Part shown: positions 56,255-64,000 of the stretch, piece by piece | Layout: each line of letters begins with the position of its first letter | How positions within the stretch are numbered: the first letter of the stretch is position 1 | NCBI GenBank assembly: GCA_003279055.1 | Contig: QCBP01000001.1 | Coordinates: forward strand, 124,001 to 188,000 | DNA from: Prochlorococcus sp. AG-347-I21 | Lineage (GTDB): Bacteria; Cyanobacteriota; Cyanobacteriia; PCC-6307; Cyanobiaceae | Direction of reading: 5' to 3' | DNA: 64,000 nt | The notes under the pieces: model-generated | Databases searched by the model: none | What the model was told of the DNA's origin: nothing | The model's input: the letters and a program-made list of their open reading frames with translations, nothing else | Translations under genes and position numbers: made by a program

Positions 56255-56953
56255 GTGAGTCTCGGATATCGCGATAAATTATCTAGAGGTCGAAGGGCTA
56301 TGGCTCATTTGATACACCTCTGGCATGAAAGAAATGGATGGTCACATAGAGTTTTGCCACTACTTTCTGAAGTTCTTGATTTAGGTAAAGTTCATAATTC
56401 GCAAATTTCTAATCTTAGGAATGGGAAGTTATCTTCACCAGGTCCTGAAGTTTTTCTTGCTTTAGCTCAAGTTAATACGATTCTTGATCAAGGTATTGAA
56501 AAAATCAGGGATCGTTTTGAAACTGATTACCCAGAGTTATGGAAATCTTTAGAAGAATCTGCATTACCCCTAAAAAATGATTCTGGTAATCCATTGTCGG
56601 CGGGGGAGTTATTCGAGATATTTTCAGGATTAAAATCTCTACCTTCATCTTTTGACTGGTACATAGAAGATGAAGAGGCTTCTGCTTTAAGTGATGCTCT
56701 TTCAGTGCATTTTTGTCAGAACAAGGCTTGGAGATCATGTAAAGTTCGGGTCATGGAAGCCTATGCTGTCAATAAATCTGCCCGTAGAGAACGTTTCGCT
56801 GAGGTAATAGCAGGAATTAGAGATTATACGGCAGAAGAATTAGATGGAGAACTTCTTGATTTATATGAGGCTTCAAAAAAACTTTCTTATTTTCAGGGTA
56901 GGGGACCTAATGCTTTCCTCGCAGAATTAAGAAATTTAGCTTCTGAAAAATAA
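56255..56953 (+). CDS. Conserved protein with HTH-like N-terminus
   Basis: A 232-residue soluble protein. After GRRAMAHLIHLWHERNGWSH comes a segment (about 47-78) that reads like an XRE-type helix-turn-helix: DLGKVHNSQISNLRNGKLSS followed by PGPEVFLALAQVN, where SQISNLRNGK would be the recognition helix. The rest is helical and acidic with no enzyme motif; a conserved-looking segment GRGPNAFLAELRNLA is near the end. The start is GTG at 56255. It is the first gene of a plus-strand run into the PLP enzyme, gcvH and gcvP, so a regulator of that run is possible but unproven. Confidence 0.72.
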   Translation: MSLGYRDKLSRGRRAMAHLIHLWHERNGWSHRVLPLLSEVLDLGKVHNSQISNLRNGKLSSPGPEVFLALAQVNTILDQGIEKIRDRFETDYPELWKSLEESALPLKNDSGNPLSAGELFEIFSGLKSLPSSFDWYIEDEEASALSDALSVHFCQNKAWRSCKVRVMEAYAVNKSARRERFAEVIAGIRDYTAEELDGELLDLYEASKKLSYFQGRGPNAFLAELRNLASEK

Positions 56954-56971
56954 CATGAATTTTTATAATAA

Positions 56972-58264
56972 ATGACGCTAAACAAGAACTTAAAATTGGC
57001 TGAAAATGCTGTTCTTTCTGTTGAAGAGAGTTTAAGTCCAGTTTTCCAAGAAAGGTCCAATCAGGTTTACCAGAAATTAGAAAATATTTTGACAATTTTT
57101 AAGGAAGAAAAAGTTTCTACTAGTCATTTCAATCAATCTTCTGGCAGTGGTCATGATGATATATCTAGAGAAAAAATTGATGCGGTTTTTGCAAGATTGT
57201 TTCTTGCTGAAAAGGCAGCTGTGAGGATGCAATTTGTAAGTGGAACGCATGCAATAAGTTCTGTCTTATATGGAATTCTTAGACCTGGAGACGTAATGTT
57301 ATCTCTAACAGGACAACCATATGACACGTTAGAAGAAGTCATAGGAATAAGGGGAGGAGGTAAAGGCTCACTTAAAGATTTTGAGATTGACTATAAGCAA
57401 ATAAATATTTGCGATAATTTTGATTCATTTGAAGAAAAAATTGTTCATTTTTTTAAAGAAAATTCATGCAAATTAGTATTCATACAAAAAAGTTGTGGAT
57501 ATAGTTGGAGAAAGTCTCTTACGAATCATCAGATAGGGAAAGTTTGTAGTCTTATTCATTCTCTTAATCCTAACTGTATATGTTTTGTTGATAACTGTTA
57601 TGGGGAGCTTGTTGAAGAAAGTGAACCAATTTCTAAAGGGGCAAATATAATTGCTGGATCATTGATTAAAAATTTGGGAGGAACAATCGTTCCTACGGGT
57701 GGGTACGTTGCAGGAGATGCAGAGTTGGTTGAGATGGCATGTTCTAGATTAACCTCACCAGGTATTGGTTCTTCTGCAGGAATAAATTTTGGACTAGGAA
57801 GATTAATTTTGCAGGGGTTGTTTTTATCACCACAAATTGTTCACGAATCACTAAAAGGTGCTGATATGGTTGCAGCAGTTTTTAAAAATTTGGGATTTAA
57901 GGTTTTACCAGAGCCAGCAACTTATAGATCTGATCTAATTCAGTCAGTAAGATTGAATAATCCTGATTTGGTACAAAAAGTTTGTCAATCTTTTCAAAAT
58001 TCTTCACCAGTAGATTCTTTTCTGAATGTTGTTCCATCATCAATGGATGGATATGATTCAAAATTATTAATGGCAGGAGGTACATTTATTGAAGGTAGTA
58101 CAAGTGAATTTTCTGCTGATGCTCCTCTAAGAGATCCTTATAATATTTTTGTTCAAGGTGGTTCTCACATAGCTCACATCAAAATTGCATTAATTAGATT
58201 ATTATCTGAATTATTAGAGGAAAAATTAATTTCAAAGGATTCTCTACTTCCTTTATCTACTTAA
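56972..58264 (+). CDS. PLP-dependent methionine gamma-lyase-like (aluminium resistance family)
   Basis: A 430-residue PLP enzyme of the so-called aluminium-resistance/methionine gamma-lyase-like family. The N-terminal NQSSGSGHDDISREKID and FVSGTHAISSVLYGILRPGD segments bind cofactor and subunit neighbour; the PLP lysine is expected in GSLIKNLGG near residue 230, with VDNCYGELVE before it. The GGTFIEGSTSEFSADAP segment is characteristic. Despite the name, a role in aluminium tolerance is weakly based; C-S lyase or related amino-acid chemistry is more likely. The ATG is at 56972. gcvH begins 2 bp after its stop, so expression is tightly linked. Confidence 0.88.
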   Translation: MTLNKNLKLAENAVLSVEESLSPVFQERSNQVYQKLENILTIFKEEKVSTSHFNQSSGSGHDDISREKIDAVFARLFLAEKAAVRMQFVSGTHAISSVLYGILRPGDVMLSLTGQPYDTLEEVIGIRGGGKGSLKDFEIDYKQINICDNFDSFEEKIVHFFKENSCKLVFIQKSCGYSWRKSLTNHQIGKVCSLIHSLNPNCICFVDNCYGELVEESEPISKGANIIAGSLIKNLGGTIVPTGGYVAGDAELVEMACSRLTSPGIGSSAGINFGLGRLILQGLFLSPQIVHESLKGADMVAAVFKNLGFKVLPEPATYRSDLIQSVRLNNPDLVQKVCQSFQNSSPVDSFLNVVPSSMDGYDSKLLMAGGTFIEGSTSEFSADAPLRDPYNIFVQGGSHIAHIKIALIRLLSELLEEKLISKDSLLPLST

Positions 58265-58266
58265 TC

Positions 58267-58656
58267 ATGTCTTACAAGTTTCCAGACAACCTCAACTATG
58301 CTGATACTCATGAATATGTCTTGGAAGAAAATGGATTATTAAAAATTGGAGTTAGTGAATTCGCTATAGATCAATTAGGAGATATTGTTTTTGTTGAATT
58401 AGCTGATCAAGGGGCGACTTTAGAGAAAGGCGAGACTTTTGGAACAATAGAATCAGTTAAGGCCGTTGAGGAAGTCTATCTGCCTTTTTCAGGGGAAATA
58501 GTATCTGTAAATGAAAGTGTTATCGATAACCCTGAGCTTTTACAGAATGATCCGATTGGAGACGGTTGGTTAGTAATTTTGAAACCAGAATCAAAAGTAT
58601 CAATTGCTGATTTGATGACTTCTGAGGAATATCAATCAAAGGTTCTACCAAAATAA
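58267..58656 (+). CDS. gcvH: Glycine cleavage system H protein
   Basis: The 129-residue lipoyl carrier that shuttles the aminomethyl group between GcvP, GcvT and the dihydrolipoyl dehydrogenase. The lipoylated lysine is K65 in ESVKAVEEVY. The start MSYKFPDNLNYADTHEY, the GDIVFVELADQGATLEKGE strand and the late DGWLVILKPES segment are typical. The ATG is at 58267, 2 bp after the PLP-enzyme stop. gcvP follows 45 bp downstream, so the two glycine-cleavage genes are probably one transcript, separate from gcvT. Confidence 0.97.
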   Translation: MSYKFPDNLNYADTHEYVLEENGLLKIGVSEFAIDQLGDIVFVELADQGATLEKGETFGTIESVKAVEEVYLPFSGEIVSVNESVIDNPELLQNDPIGDGWLVILKPESKVSIADLMTSEEYQSKVLPK

Positions 58657-58701
58657 GGCAAACTTTTTAAAAAGAGCTATTTTAAAGAAAAATATTTTAA
58701 T

Positions 58702-61611
58702 ATGACATCCAAATTTGGGTCTGATTTATTTATAGATAGGCATCTTGGGTTAAGAGATAATGATGAGAGAGTTATGCTGAACAAGCTTGGTTTTAATAAT
58801 CTTAATCAATTTATTAATCAAGTTATTCCTGAAGATATTCAGCTCAAAGATAAATCTTCAGAAATATTGCCCAAAGGTTGTTCAGAAATTGAGGCTTTAA
58901 ATGAATTAGAAGAAATTGCGAATAAAAATACTAAAATTAGATCACTAATAGGCCTTGGTTATTATGACAATCACATGCCTAAAGTAATCCAAAGACATGT
59001 TCTTGAAAATCCAAGGTGGTACACGTCCTATACTCCATATCAAGCAGAAATTGCACAAGGAAGATTAGAAGCTCTATTTAATTTTCAGACTATTGTTTGT
59101 GAACTAACAGGATTCCCTGTCGCCAATGCATCTTTGTTAGATGAGGGTACTGCTGCTGCAGAAGCTATGGCTATGAGTTTTTCCGCAAGAAAAAATAAAT
59201 CTTCAAAAGTGTACTTAGTGGAATCAAATGTTTTTGATCATACTTTTAATGTTTTGCAAACCAGAGCAAACCCTTTGGGAATATCCTTAAAACGCTTTAC
59301 TCAAAGCAACTTTTCTAATCATGATGATGTTTTTGGAATGTTGTTGCAATTACCTGGGAAAAATGGGGAATTATATGATCCCACATTCTTAATATCTCAA
59401 GCACATAGATCAGAAATTATTGTTACGGCATGTATTGATCCACTGGCACAAGTTTTGATTAAACCAATTTCTGAATTTGGTGTTGATGTAGCAGTGGGTA
59501 GTATGCAAAGATTTGGTGTTCCAATGGGTTTTGGTGGCCCCCATGCAGCATATTTTGCTTGTAGCGAAAAATATAAAAGGCTGATACCCGGAAGAATAGT
59601 TGGGCAAACTCTATCTAAAAATGGAGAAAAGTCTCTGAGACTTGCATTGCAAACAAGAGAGCAACATATTAGAAGGGAAAAGGCCACTAGTAATATTTGT
59701 ACTGCTCAATCTTTGTTAGCCATAATTGCTTCTTTTTATGCTATTTATCATGGACCCTCTGGATTAACCCAAATTGCAAAGAGATTAGTGGAGTTGAGAA
59801 TAAATTTAGAATCAAGTTTAGCTGATTTAGGTTTTGCTATTCCTGATGGGATTAGATTTGATAGTGTTGATGTTTATTCTGAGCACTCCCAGAGGATCCA
59901 CAAAGAAGCTTTAAAAAATGGCTATAACTTAAGAATTTTGCCGTTGGGATCAACTATTGAAAATTCAACTGGCTTTGGGATCTCTTTAGATGAGCTTAGT
60001 AATGAAAAAGAAATCAAAGAAATTTTGACTTTCATAGCAAACCTTTTAGAAAAAGAAGAAGATTTAGAGCATATAAAATTTGATAAAGTATTTCATCTTG
60101 AAAGTTTAGCTTTGAGATCCAGTGCATGGATGCAGCAAGATATATTCACAAATTACAAAAGCGAAACTGAATTAATGAGATATATATTCCGACTTGCAGA
60201 AAAAGATTTTTCTTTGGTAGATGGGATGATGCCATTGGGAAGCTGTACCATGAAGTTAAATTCTGCAGCAGAGTTAAATCCAGTCTCTTGGGCTAATTTA
60301 TGTTCAATTCATCCTTTTTCCCCACCAGATCAAACTAAAGGCTATGCAAAAATCATATCTGATCTAGAAAAATGGATAAGTGATATTGTTGGTTTAAAAT
60401 CAGTTTCTTTTCAACCAAATGCTGGCTCTCAAGGGGAGTTTGCAGGTTTATTGGCAATAAATTCTTATTTTGAATCAAAAGGTGAAATGTTCAGAAAAAA
60501 ATGTTTGATTCCTAAAAGTGCTCATGGAACAAATCCTGCTAGTGCAGTTATGGCAGGTTTTGATGTGTTAACCGTTGAATGTGATGACGAAGGAAATATT
60601 GATTTTCAAGATTTGTCGATCAAGGTCAAGAAATTTGATAACCAAATAGGGGCTCTTATGTTGACTTATCCCTCTACTCATGGAGTGTTTGAATTACAAA
60701 TCAGAAAGATATGTGATTTAATTCACTCTGTTGGAGGATTTGTCTATTTAGATGGAGCAAATTTGAACGCTCAGGTTGGATTATGTAAACCGGGGAATTA
60801 TGGTGTTGATGTTTGTCATTTGAATTTACATAAAACATTCTGCATTCCACATGGAGGCGGTGGTCCAGGAGTAGGTCCAGTTGCTGCATCAGAAACTTTA
60901 AGCCCATTTCTTCCTACTCATTCTTTAATGGATAATAATTTTTCTAATAGTTCCAATTATGTATCTTCTGCCAAGCATGGGAGTGCAAGTATTCTTCCAA
61001 TAAGTTGGATGTATATAAAAATGGCTGGTCTTAGTGGTTTAAGGAAAGCAACTGCTCATGCAATTTTATCGGCAAATTATATTGCGCATTCTTTAAAGCA
61101 TAAATTCAAGATTCTTTATAAAGGCAAAAATAATTTTGTCGCACATGAATGTATTTTAGATTTTAGAGATTTAAAATCCAAAACTGGTTTGAGTGTAAAT
61201 GATTTAGCTAAACGATTAATAGATTATAGTTTTCATGCTCCAACAATAAGTTGGCCTGTTCCAGAGACCATAATGATAGAGCCTACTGAAAGTGAAAGTT
61301 TGGTTGAATTAGATAGATTTTGCGAGGCTATGCTATTGATTGGAGAAGAAATCAGCGAAATAGAAAAAAATAGTGAATTAAAGAATAATAATGTAATAAG
61401 TAACGCTCCCCATACGCTGAAAGAGTTAATTGCTGATACTTGGCATTATCCTTATTCAAAAGAAAAAGCTTCTTTTCCTTATAAAACTCCAACATCTGTT
61501 AAGTTTTGGTCTTCAGTTTCTAGGATCAATAATGCATATGGCGATCGCAATTTAATTTGTTCTTGCAATGTAAATCAAGGAGAGACTTTCGAAGAAAAAA
61601 AATGTGCTTAA
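58702..61611 (+). CDS. gcvP: Glycine dehydrogenase (decarboxylating), P protein
   Basis: GcvP decarboxylates glycine and passes the aminomethyl group to GcvH; in photosynthetic cells this handles photorespiratory glycine. The 969-residue single-chain protein consists of two halves: an N-terminal PLP-like half with IGLGYYDNHMPKVIQRH and YTPYQAEIAQGRLE, and the catalytic C-terminal half with the PLP lysine in NLHKTFCIPHGGGGPG. SAHGTNPASAVMAGF and MIEPTESES are conserved. It is the fused form rather than the split gcvPA/gcvPB. A hairpin follows directly at the stop codon. Confidence 0.98.
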   Translation: MTSKFGSDLFIDRHLGLRDNDERVMLNKLGFNNLNQFINQVIPEDIQLKDKSSEILPKGCSEIEALNELEEIANKNTKIRSLIGLGYYDNHMPKVIQRHVLENPRWYTSYTPYQAEIAQGRLEALFNFQTIVCELTGFPVANASLLDEGTAAAEAMAMSFSARKNKSSKVYLVESNVFDHTFNVLQTRANPLGISLKRFTQSNFSNHDDVFGMLLQLPGKNGELYDPTFLISQAHRSEIIVTACIDPLAQVLIKPISEFGVDVAVGSMQRFGVPMGFGGPHAAYFACSEKYKRLIPGRIVGQTLSKNGEKSLRLALQTREQHIRREKATSNICTAQSLLAIIASFYAIYHGPSGLTQIAKRLVELRINLESSLADLGFAIPDGIRFDSVDVYSEHSQRIHKEALKNGYNLRILPLGSTIENSTGFGISLDELSNEKEIKEILTFIANLLEKEEDLEHIKFDKVFHLESLALRSSAWMQQDIFTNYKSETELMRYIFRLAEKDFSLVDGMMPLGSCTMKLNSAAELNPVSWANLCSIHPFSPPDQTKGYAKIISDLEKWISDIVGLKSVSFQPNAGSQGEFAGLLAINSYFESKGEMFRKKCLIPKSAHGTNPASAVMAGFDVLTVECDDEGNIDFQDLSIKVKKFDNQIGALMLTYPSTHGVFELQIRKICDLIHSVGGFVYLDGANLNAQVGLCKPGNYGVDVCHLNLHKTFCIPHGGGGPGVGPVAASETLSPFLPTHSLMDNNFSNSSNYVSSAKHGSASILPISWMYIKMAGLSGLRKATAHAILSANYIAHSLKHKFKILYKGKNNFVAHECILDFRDLKSKTGLSVNDLAKRLIDYSFHAPTISWPVPETIMIEPTESESLVELDRFCEAMLLIGEEISEIEKNSELKNNNVISNAPHTLKELIADTWHYPYSKEKASFPYKTPTSVKFWSSVSRINNAYGDRNLICSCNVNQGETFEEKKCA

Positions 61612-61626
61612 AGGACTAGCGTCCTT
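61611..61626 (+). terminator. Short hairpin at the gcvP stop codon
   Basis: AAGGAC (61611-61616) pairs with GTCCTT (61621-61626) around a TAGC loop, starting on the last base of the gcvP stop codon. The following sequence is T-rich but interrupted (TATATTTCCTTAG), so it is a weak intrinsic terminator candidate or an mRNA 3'-end stabiliser. Confidence 0.4.
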
Positions 61627-61740
61627 ATATTTCCTTAGTTATTATCAGTATGAATAAAAATTTAATATTTTCTTATAGAATTTTTTTAAATTTTTTTATT
61701 ACAATATTCGAGCATCAAATTTTTTGGGGTATTTGAAGCT

Positions 61741-61989
61741 ATGACCAAAGATCTTAAATCTGGTAATGTTAAGCACCTGCCAGTTAAAAACGTCGACTTG
61801 CCAAATTTTGTCAATAATTTTTCAGGAGATAACTCAAATATAAGTTCTATTGAGGGAACCAATGTTATAAGAGTACCTTTTGGTAAAAAATTTTCAAAGA
61901 AAAAAAGGCCTGATAAGAATCAAAATATTGCAACTTTAATACTCCCTTTAAGTTCTTATAGTAATCCTACGCCCCCACACGTAGCATAA
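61741..61989 (+). CDS. Small orphan protein, 82 residues
   Basis: An 82-residue frame from ATG 61741 with no membrane helix. It begins MTKDLKSGNVKHLPVKNVDL, contains a GTNVIRVPFGKKFSKKKRPDK basic patch near residues 39-59 and ends in a proline-rich NPTPPHVA tail. The lysine-rich middle resembles small nucleic-acid or protein-binding tails, but no family is recognised. It lies 129 bp after gcvP on the same strand and is convergent with sqdX (12-bp gap). The composition is less hydrophobic than random AT-rich frames, which supports its being real. Confidence 0.55.
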   Translation: MTKDLKSGNVKHLPVKNVDLPNFVNNFSGDNSNISSIEGTNVIRVPFGKKFSKKKRPDKNQNIATLILPLSSYSNPTPPHVA

Positions 61990-62001
61990 TTTAGATTCAG
62001 T

Positions 62002-63135
62002 TTAATTTACTTCTTTTAAAGTATCTGAATAATAATTTTGTAGTTGTAAAGTTGCTTGATTCCAATCCCATTTTTCTGCTTCGTTTCTTGCCTCTTTCCT
62101 CATAACTTCTCTTTTACCTTCATCTTCTAGAATTTTTTTTGTAGCTTTAATCAAACTTTGTTTCCCATTATCTTTTTCATCAGGATCATATAAACAACCA
62201 TTAATACCATCGCTAATTATATCTGGAATTCCTCCCTTGTTTGCTCCGATAACTGGACATCCTGCAGCCATTGCTTCTAGTAAAACCAATCCAAGTGTTT
62301 CTGTACTAGATGGAAATAAAAATATATCTCCTGAGGCATAGGCGCTAGCAAGTTCATCGCCAGATAGATATCCTATGAAATTAGTTTTGGTATTTTCGAA
62401 GATTTTTTCAAGCTGGTTTCTATATGGTCCGTCACCTACAAGAGCTAAGCAAGCATTAGGGATACTTTCTAAGACTGGTTTAATTCTTTCAATTTGTTTT
62501 TCTGCTGATAATCTTCCAACATAAATCAATAAATAATTAGCGTTTTTATATTTACCAAATAATTTTTCTCTCATTTTCTCACTTCTCAAATCTGGTCGGA
62601 AACTGACAGTATCTACTCCTCTTTGCCATAGAGCAGTTCTTTGAATACCTTTATCTTTTAATTCATTGACCATAGCGGTGGAAGTACATAAATTTAATAA
62701 CGCTTGATTATGAGCTGCTTTAAGTAATTCCCACAAAAGTGGCTCTAACATACCCATACCGTAATGTTCTAGATATTTTGGAAGATGAGTATGGTAGCTA
62801 GCAATTAAAGGAATATTATTAGTTTTCGCCAACCATATGCCACCTAAGCCAAGTACAGCTGGATTAACAACATGTATCAAATCTGGATTAAATTTTTCTA
62901 ACTTATCTGAGACTGCAGGACCTGGTAAACCAAGCTTCAATTCTGGGTATAAGGGTAATGGCATTGCAGCAACTCCAACTACAGTTGCTCCCATATATGA
63001 TTCTGGACACCCTTCTGGACAAAAAATTATAACTTCATCACCATTTTTTATTAAAAATTCAATTGTTTTAGTCAGTCTTGTGACTATGCCGTCAACTTTA
63101 GGTAAAAAAGTTTCAGTAAACAATGCAATTTTCAC
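62002..63135 (-). CDS. sqdX: Sulfoquinovosyltransferase (SQDG synthesis)
   Basis: SqdX transfers sulfoquinovose from UDP-sulfoquinovose to diacylglycerol, giving the thylakoid sulfolipid SQDG. The 377-residue GT4 protein opens with FTETFLPKVDGIVTRL, then CPEGCPESYMGATVVGV, LASYHTHLPKYLEHYG-like sequence and GRLSAEKQIERI. The nucleotide-sugar motif FPSSTETLGLVLLEAMAAG is near residue 275. The start appears to be GTG at 63135. It follows sqdB by 27 bp, and the pair is the standard two-gene sulfolipid operon. SQDG lets marine picocyanobacteria save phosphate (established for the group). Confidence 0.96.
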   Translation of the reverse strand: MKIALFTETFLPKVDGIVTRLTKTIEFLIKNGDEVIIFCPEGCPESYMGATVVGVAAMPLPLYPELKLGLPGPAVSDKLEKFNPDLIHVVNPAVLGLGGIWLAKTNNIPLIASYHTHLPKYLEHYGMGMLEPLLWELLKAAHNQALLNLCTSTAMVNELKDKGIQRTALWQRGVDTVSFRPDLRSEKMREKLFGKYKNANYLLIYVGRLSAEKQIERIKPVLESIPNACLALVGDGPYRNQLEKIFENTKTNFIGYLSGDELASAYASGDIFLFPSSTETLGLVLLEAMAAGCPVIGANKGGIPDIISDGINGCLYDPDEKDNGKQSLIKATKKILEDEGKREVMRKEARNEAEKWDWNQATLQLQNYYSDTLKEVN

Positions 63136-63162
63136 TTTCTTAAGGTAATTATTTCAGGAAAT

Positions 63163-64000
63163 TTAATTAGTCTTTATAGCCTCAGCTTGTTTTTTAGTCC
63201 AGGACGAAACACAAGGTATGCGATTAAGATCACATCTATTGGAGTATTTTTTAGCAACTTCAACAACTTCTTCTAATAAGCCATTATCAAGAGTAGTTGG
63301 GTTTAAACCTAATTCTATAAAGCATTTATTATCAACAATTAGATCATTTTCTACCGCTTCATTTCTTGGATTTGGTAAATAATTGATATCAGCTCCAGTT
63401 AGAGAAGCAACTTTTTTAGCTAGTTCTCCAACTTGATGACTCTCAGTCATTTGATTAAAGATTTTGACTCTTTCTCCAGATTTTGGAGGATTTTCAAGAG
63501 CAAGTTGTACGCATTTTACAGAGTCTTTTATATGTATAAATGCTCTTGTTTGCCCTCCTGTCCCATGAACACTTAATGGATATCCAATTGCAGCTTGCAT
63601 TAGAAATCTGTTTAAAACAGTTCCATAATCTCCATCATAGTCAAATCGGTTTGTCAATCTAGGATCTTTTAAAGTTGCTTCTGTATTTGTTCCCCAAACA
63701 ATGCCTTGATGTAGATCAGTGATCCTTACAAGATCATTTTTGTTGTAGTAGAGAAATAATAATTGATCTAAAGTTTTAGTCATATGGTAAACACTACCTG
63801 GGCTTGCAGGGTGTAATATTTCTTCTTCAAAACGGCTTCCATCAGGTTGTGGAACTTCAACTTTTAGATAACCTTCTGGAATTGTTGCACCTCTATGTGA
63901 TCCATATCCGTAGACTCCCATTGTTCCTAAATGAACAACATGAATATCTAAATTACTCTCTACTATCGCAGCAAGTAGGTTGTGGGTGCCATTAACGTTA
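63163..64000 (-). CDS. sqdB: UDP-sulfoquinovose synthase (3' part, runs off window)
   Basis: SqdB makes UDP-sulfoquinovose from UDP-glucose and sulfite. The frame is open to the right edge, so about 278 C-terminal residues are visible; the first readable stretch, NVNGTHNLLAAI, is part of the Rossmann fold. LGTMGVYGYG contains the active-site threonine, and the SDR-type YHMTK supplies the catalytic tyrosine and lysine. TNRFDYDGDYGTVLNRF and GGQTRAFIHIKDSV follow, as in the known enzyme. The NAD-binding N-terminus lies beyond base 64000. It is immediately followed by sqdX. Identity is secure. Confidence 0.96.
   Translation of the reverse strand, partial: NVNGTHNLLAAIVESNLDIHVVHLGTMGVYGYGSHRGATIPEGYLKVEVPQPDGSRFEEEILHPASPGSVYHMTKTLDQLLFLYYNKNDLVRITDLHQGIVWGTNTEATLKDPRLTNRFDYDGDYGTVLNRFLMQAAIGYPLSVHGTGGQTRAFIHIKDSVKCVQLALENPPKSGERVKIFNQMTESHQVGELAKKVASLTGADINYLPNPRNEAVENDLIVDNKCFIELGLNPTTLDNGLLEEVVEVAKKYSNRCDLNRIPCVSSWTKKQAEAIKTN

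Noticed and set aside
61541-61548. HIP1-like octamer GCGATCGC
   Set aside because: A single copy inside gcvP that encodes the conserved GDR residues; no second copy was noticed, so it is not a repeat family here.

Overview
The window is AT-rich, compactly coded DNA from a marine picocyanobacterium, most probably a high-light-adapted Prochlorococcus. The grounds are the base composition, very short intergenic gaps with many 1-8 bp junctions or overlaps, mostly absent Shine-Dalgarno sites, and a gene set that combines photosynthetic-lipid genes (sqdB/sqdX, desC, a phytol kinase-like gene), cyanobacterial-only families (DUF1400, DUF3134, the Ycf21-type chorismate lyase) and a reduced set of housekeeping genes. 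Species and strain are inferred from general familiarity, not from a search. I see no rRNA, insertion sequence, prophage or CRISPR array; the one RNA gene found is tRNA-Val(UAC).

Layout. 1-2837 (minus): 5' part of purL, a PRC-barrel-like protein, dnaN. 2838-3173: the only long gene-free gap, holding DnaA-box-like sites and nested AT-rich inverted repeats, a good candidate for oriC. 3174-6713 (minus): thrC, a DUF1400 secreted protein and a UbiB/ABC1 kinase. 6782-13032 (plus): recN, uvrA and a sucrose-phosphate synthase. 12966-14560 (minus): an 81-residue protein, mraY, a DUF3134 protein. 14614-16059 (plus): a small membrane protein and argG. 16063-17494 (minus): rpsF and aroE. 17612-26616: dnaK, an FAD oxidoreductase, purU, a ClC transporter, acnB and DAHP synthase, alternating in strand. 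26609-31845 (minus): phytol kinase, a group 2-like sigma factor, ppk, an MFS exporter. 31876-32691 (plus): cobA. 32664-43468 (minus): a ten-gene run mazG-speE-speB-gcvT-aspS-pyrG-queE-queC-pabB-pabC. 43567-47448 (plus): tRNA-Val, an IscA-like gene, valS and a VTT-domain protein. 47453-51262: a less conventional stretch with a 50-residue ORF, a T4-like ATP-dependent DNA ligase, an NTF2-like membrane-anchored protein, a SprT-like metalloprotease, a basic protein and chorismate lyase. 51344-56179 (minus): mnmG, dnaB, rplI, desC. 56255-61989 (plus): an HTH-like protein, a PLP enzyme, gcvH, gcvP and a small orphan. 62002-64000 (minus): sqdX and the 3' part of sqdB.

How the genes connect. Several pathways recur. 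Chorismate chemistry is represented by DAHP synthase, aroE, pabB/pabC (to folate) and the Ycf21-type lyase (to 4-hydroxybenzoate/plastoquinone). One-carbon and glycine metabolism is represented by gcvT, gcvH, gcvP, purU and purL. The queuosine genes queE/queC are translationally coupled to the folate genes. Genome maintenance is represented by dnaN, dnaB, recN, uvrA, mazG, the extra ligase and possibly SprT.

I did not find a clearly undescribed multi-gene system. The observations most worth a second look are the T4-like ligase beside a SprT-like protease, the symmetric candidate origin, a hairpin in the rpsF leader, the SPS that lacks its phosphatase-like domain, and the HTH/PLP genes packed in front of gcvHP.
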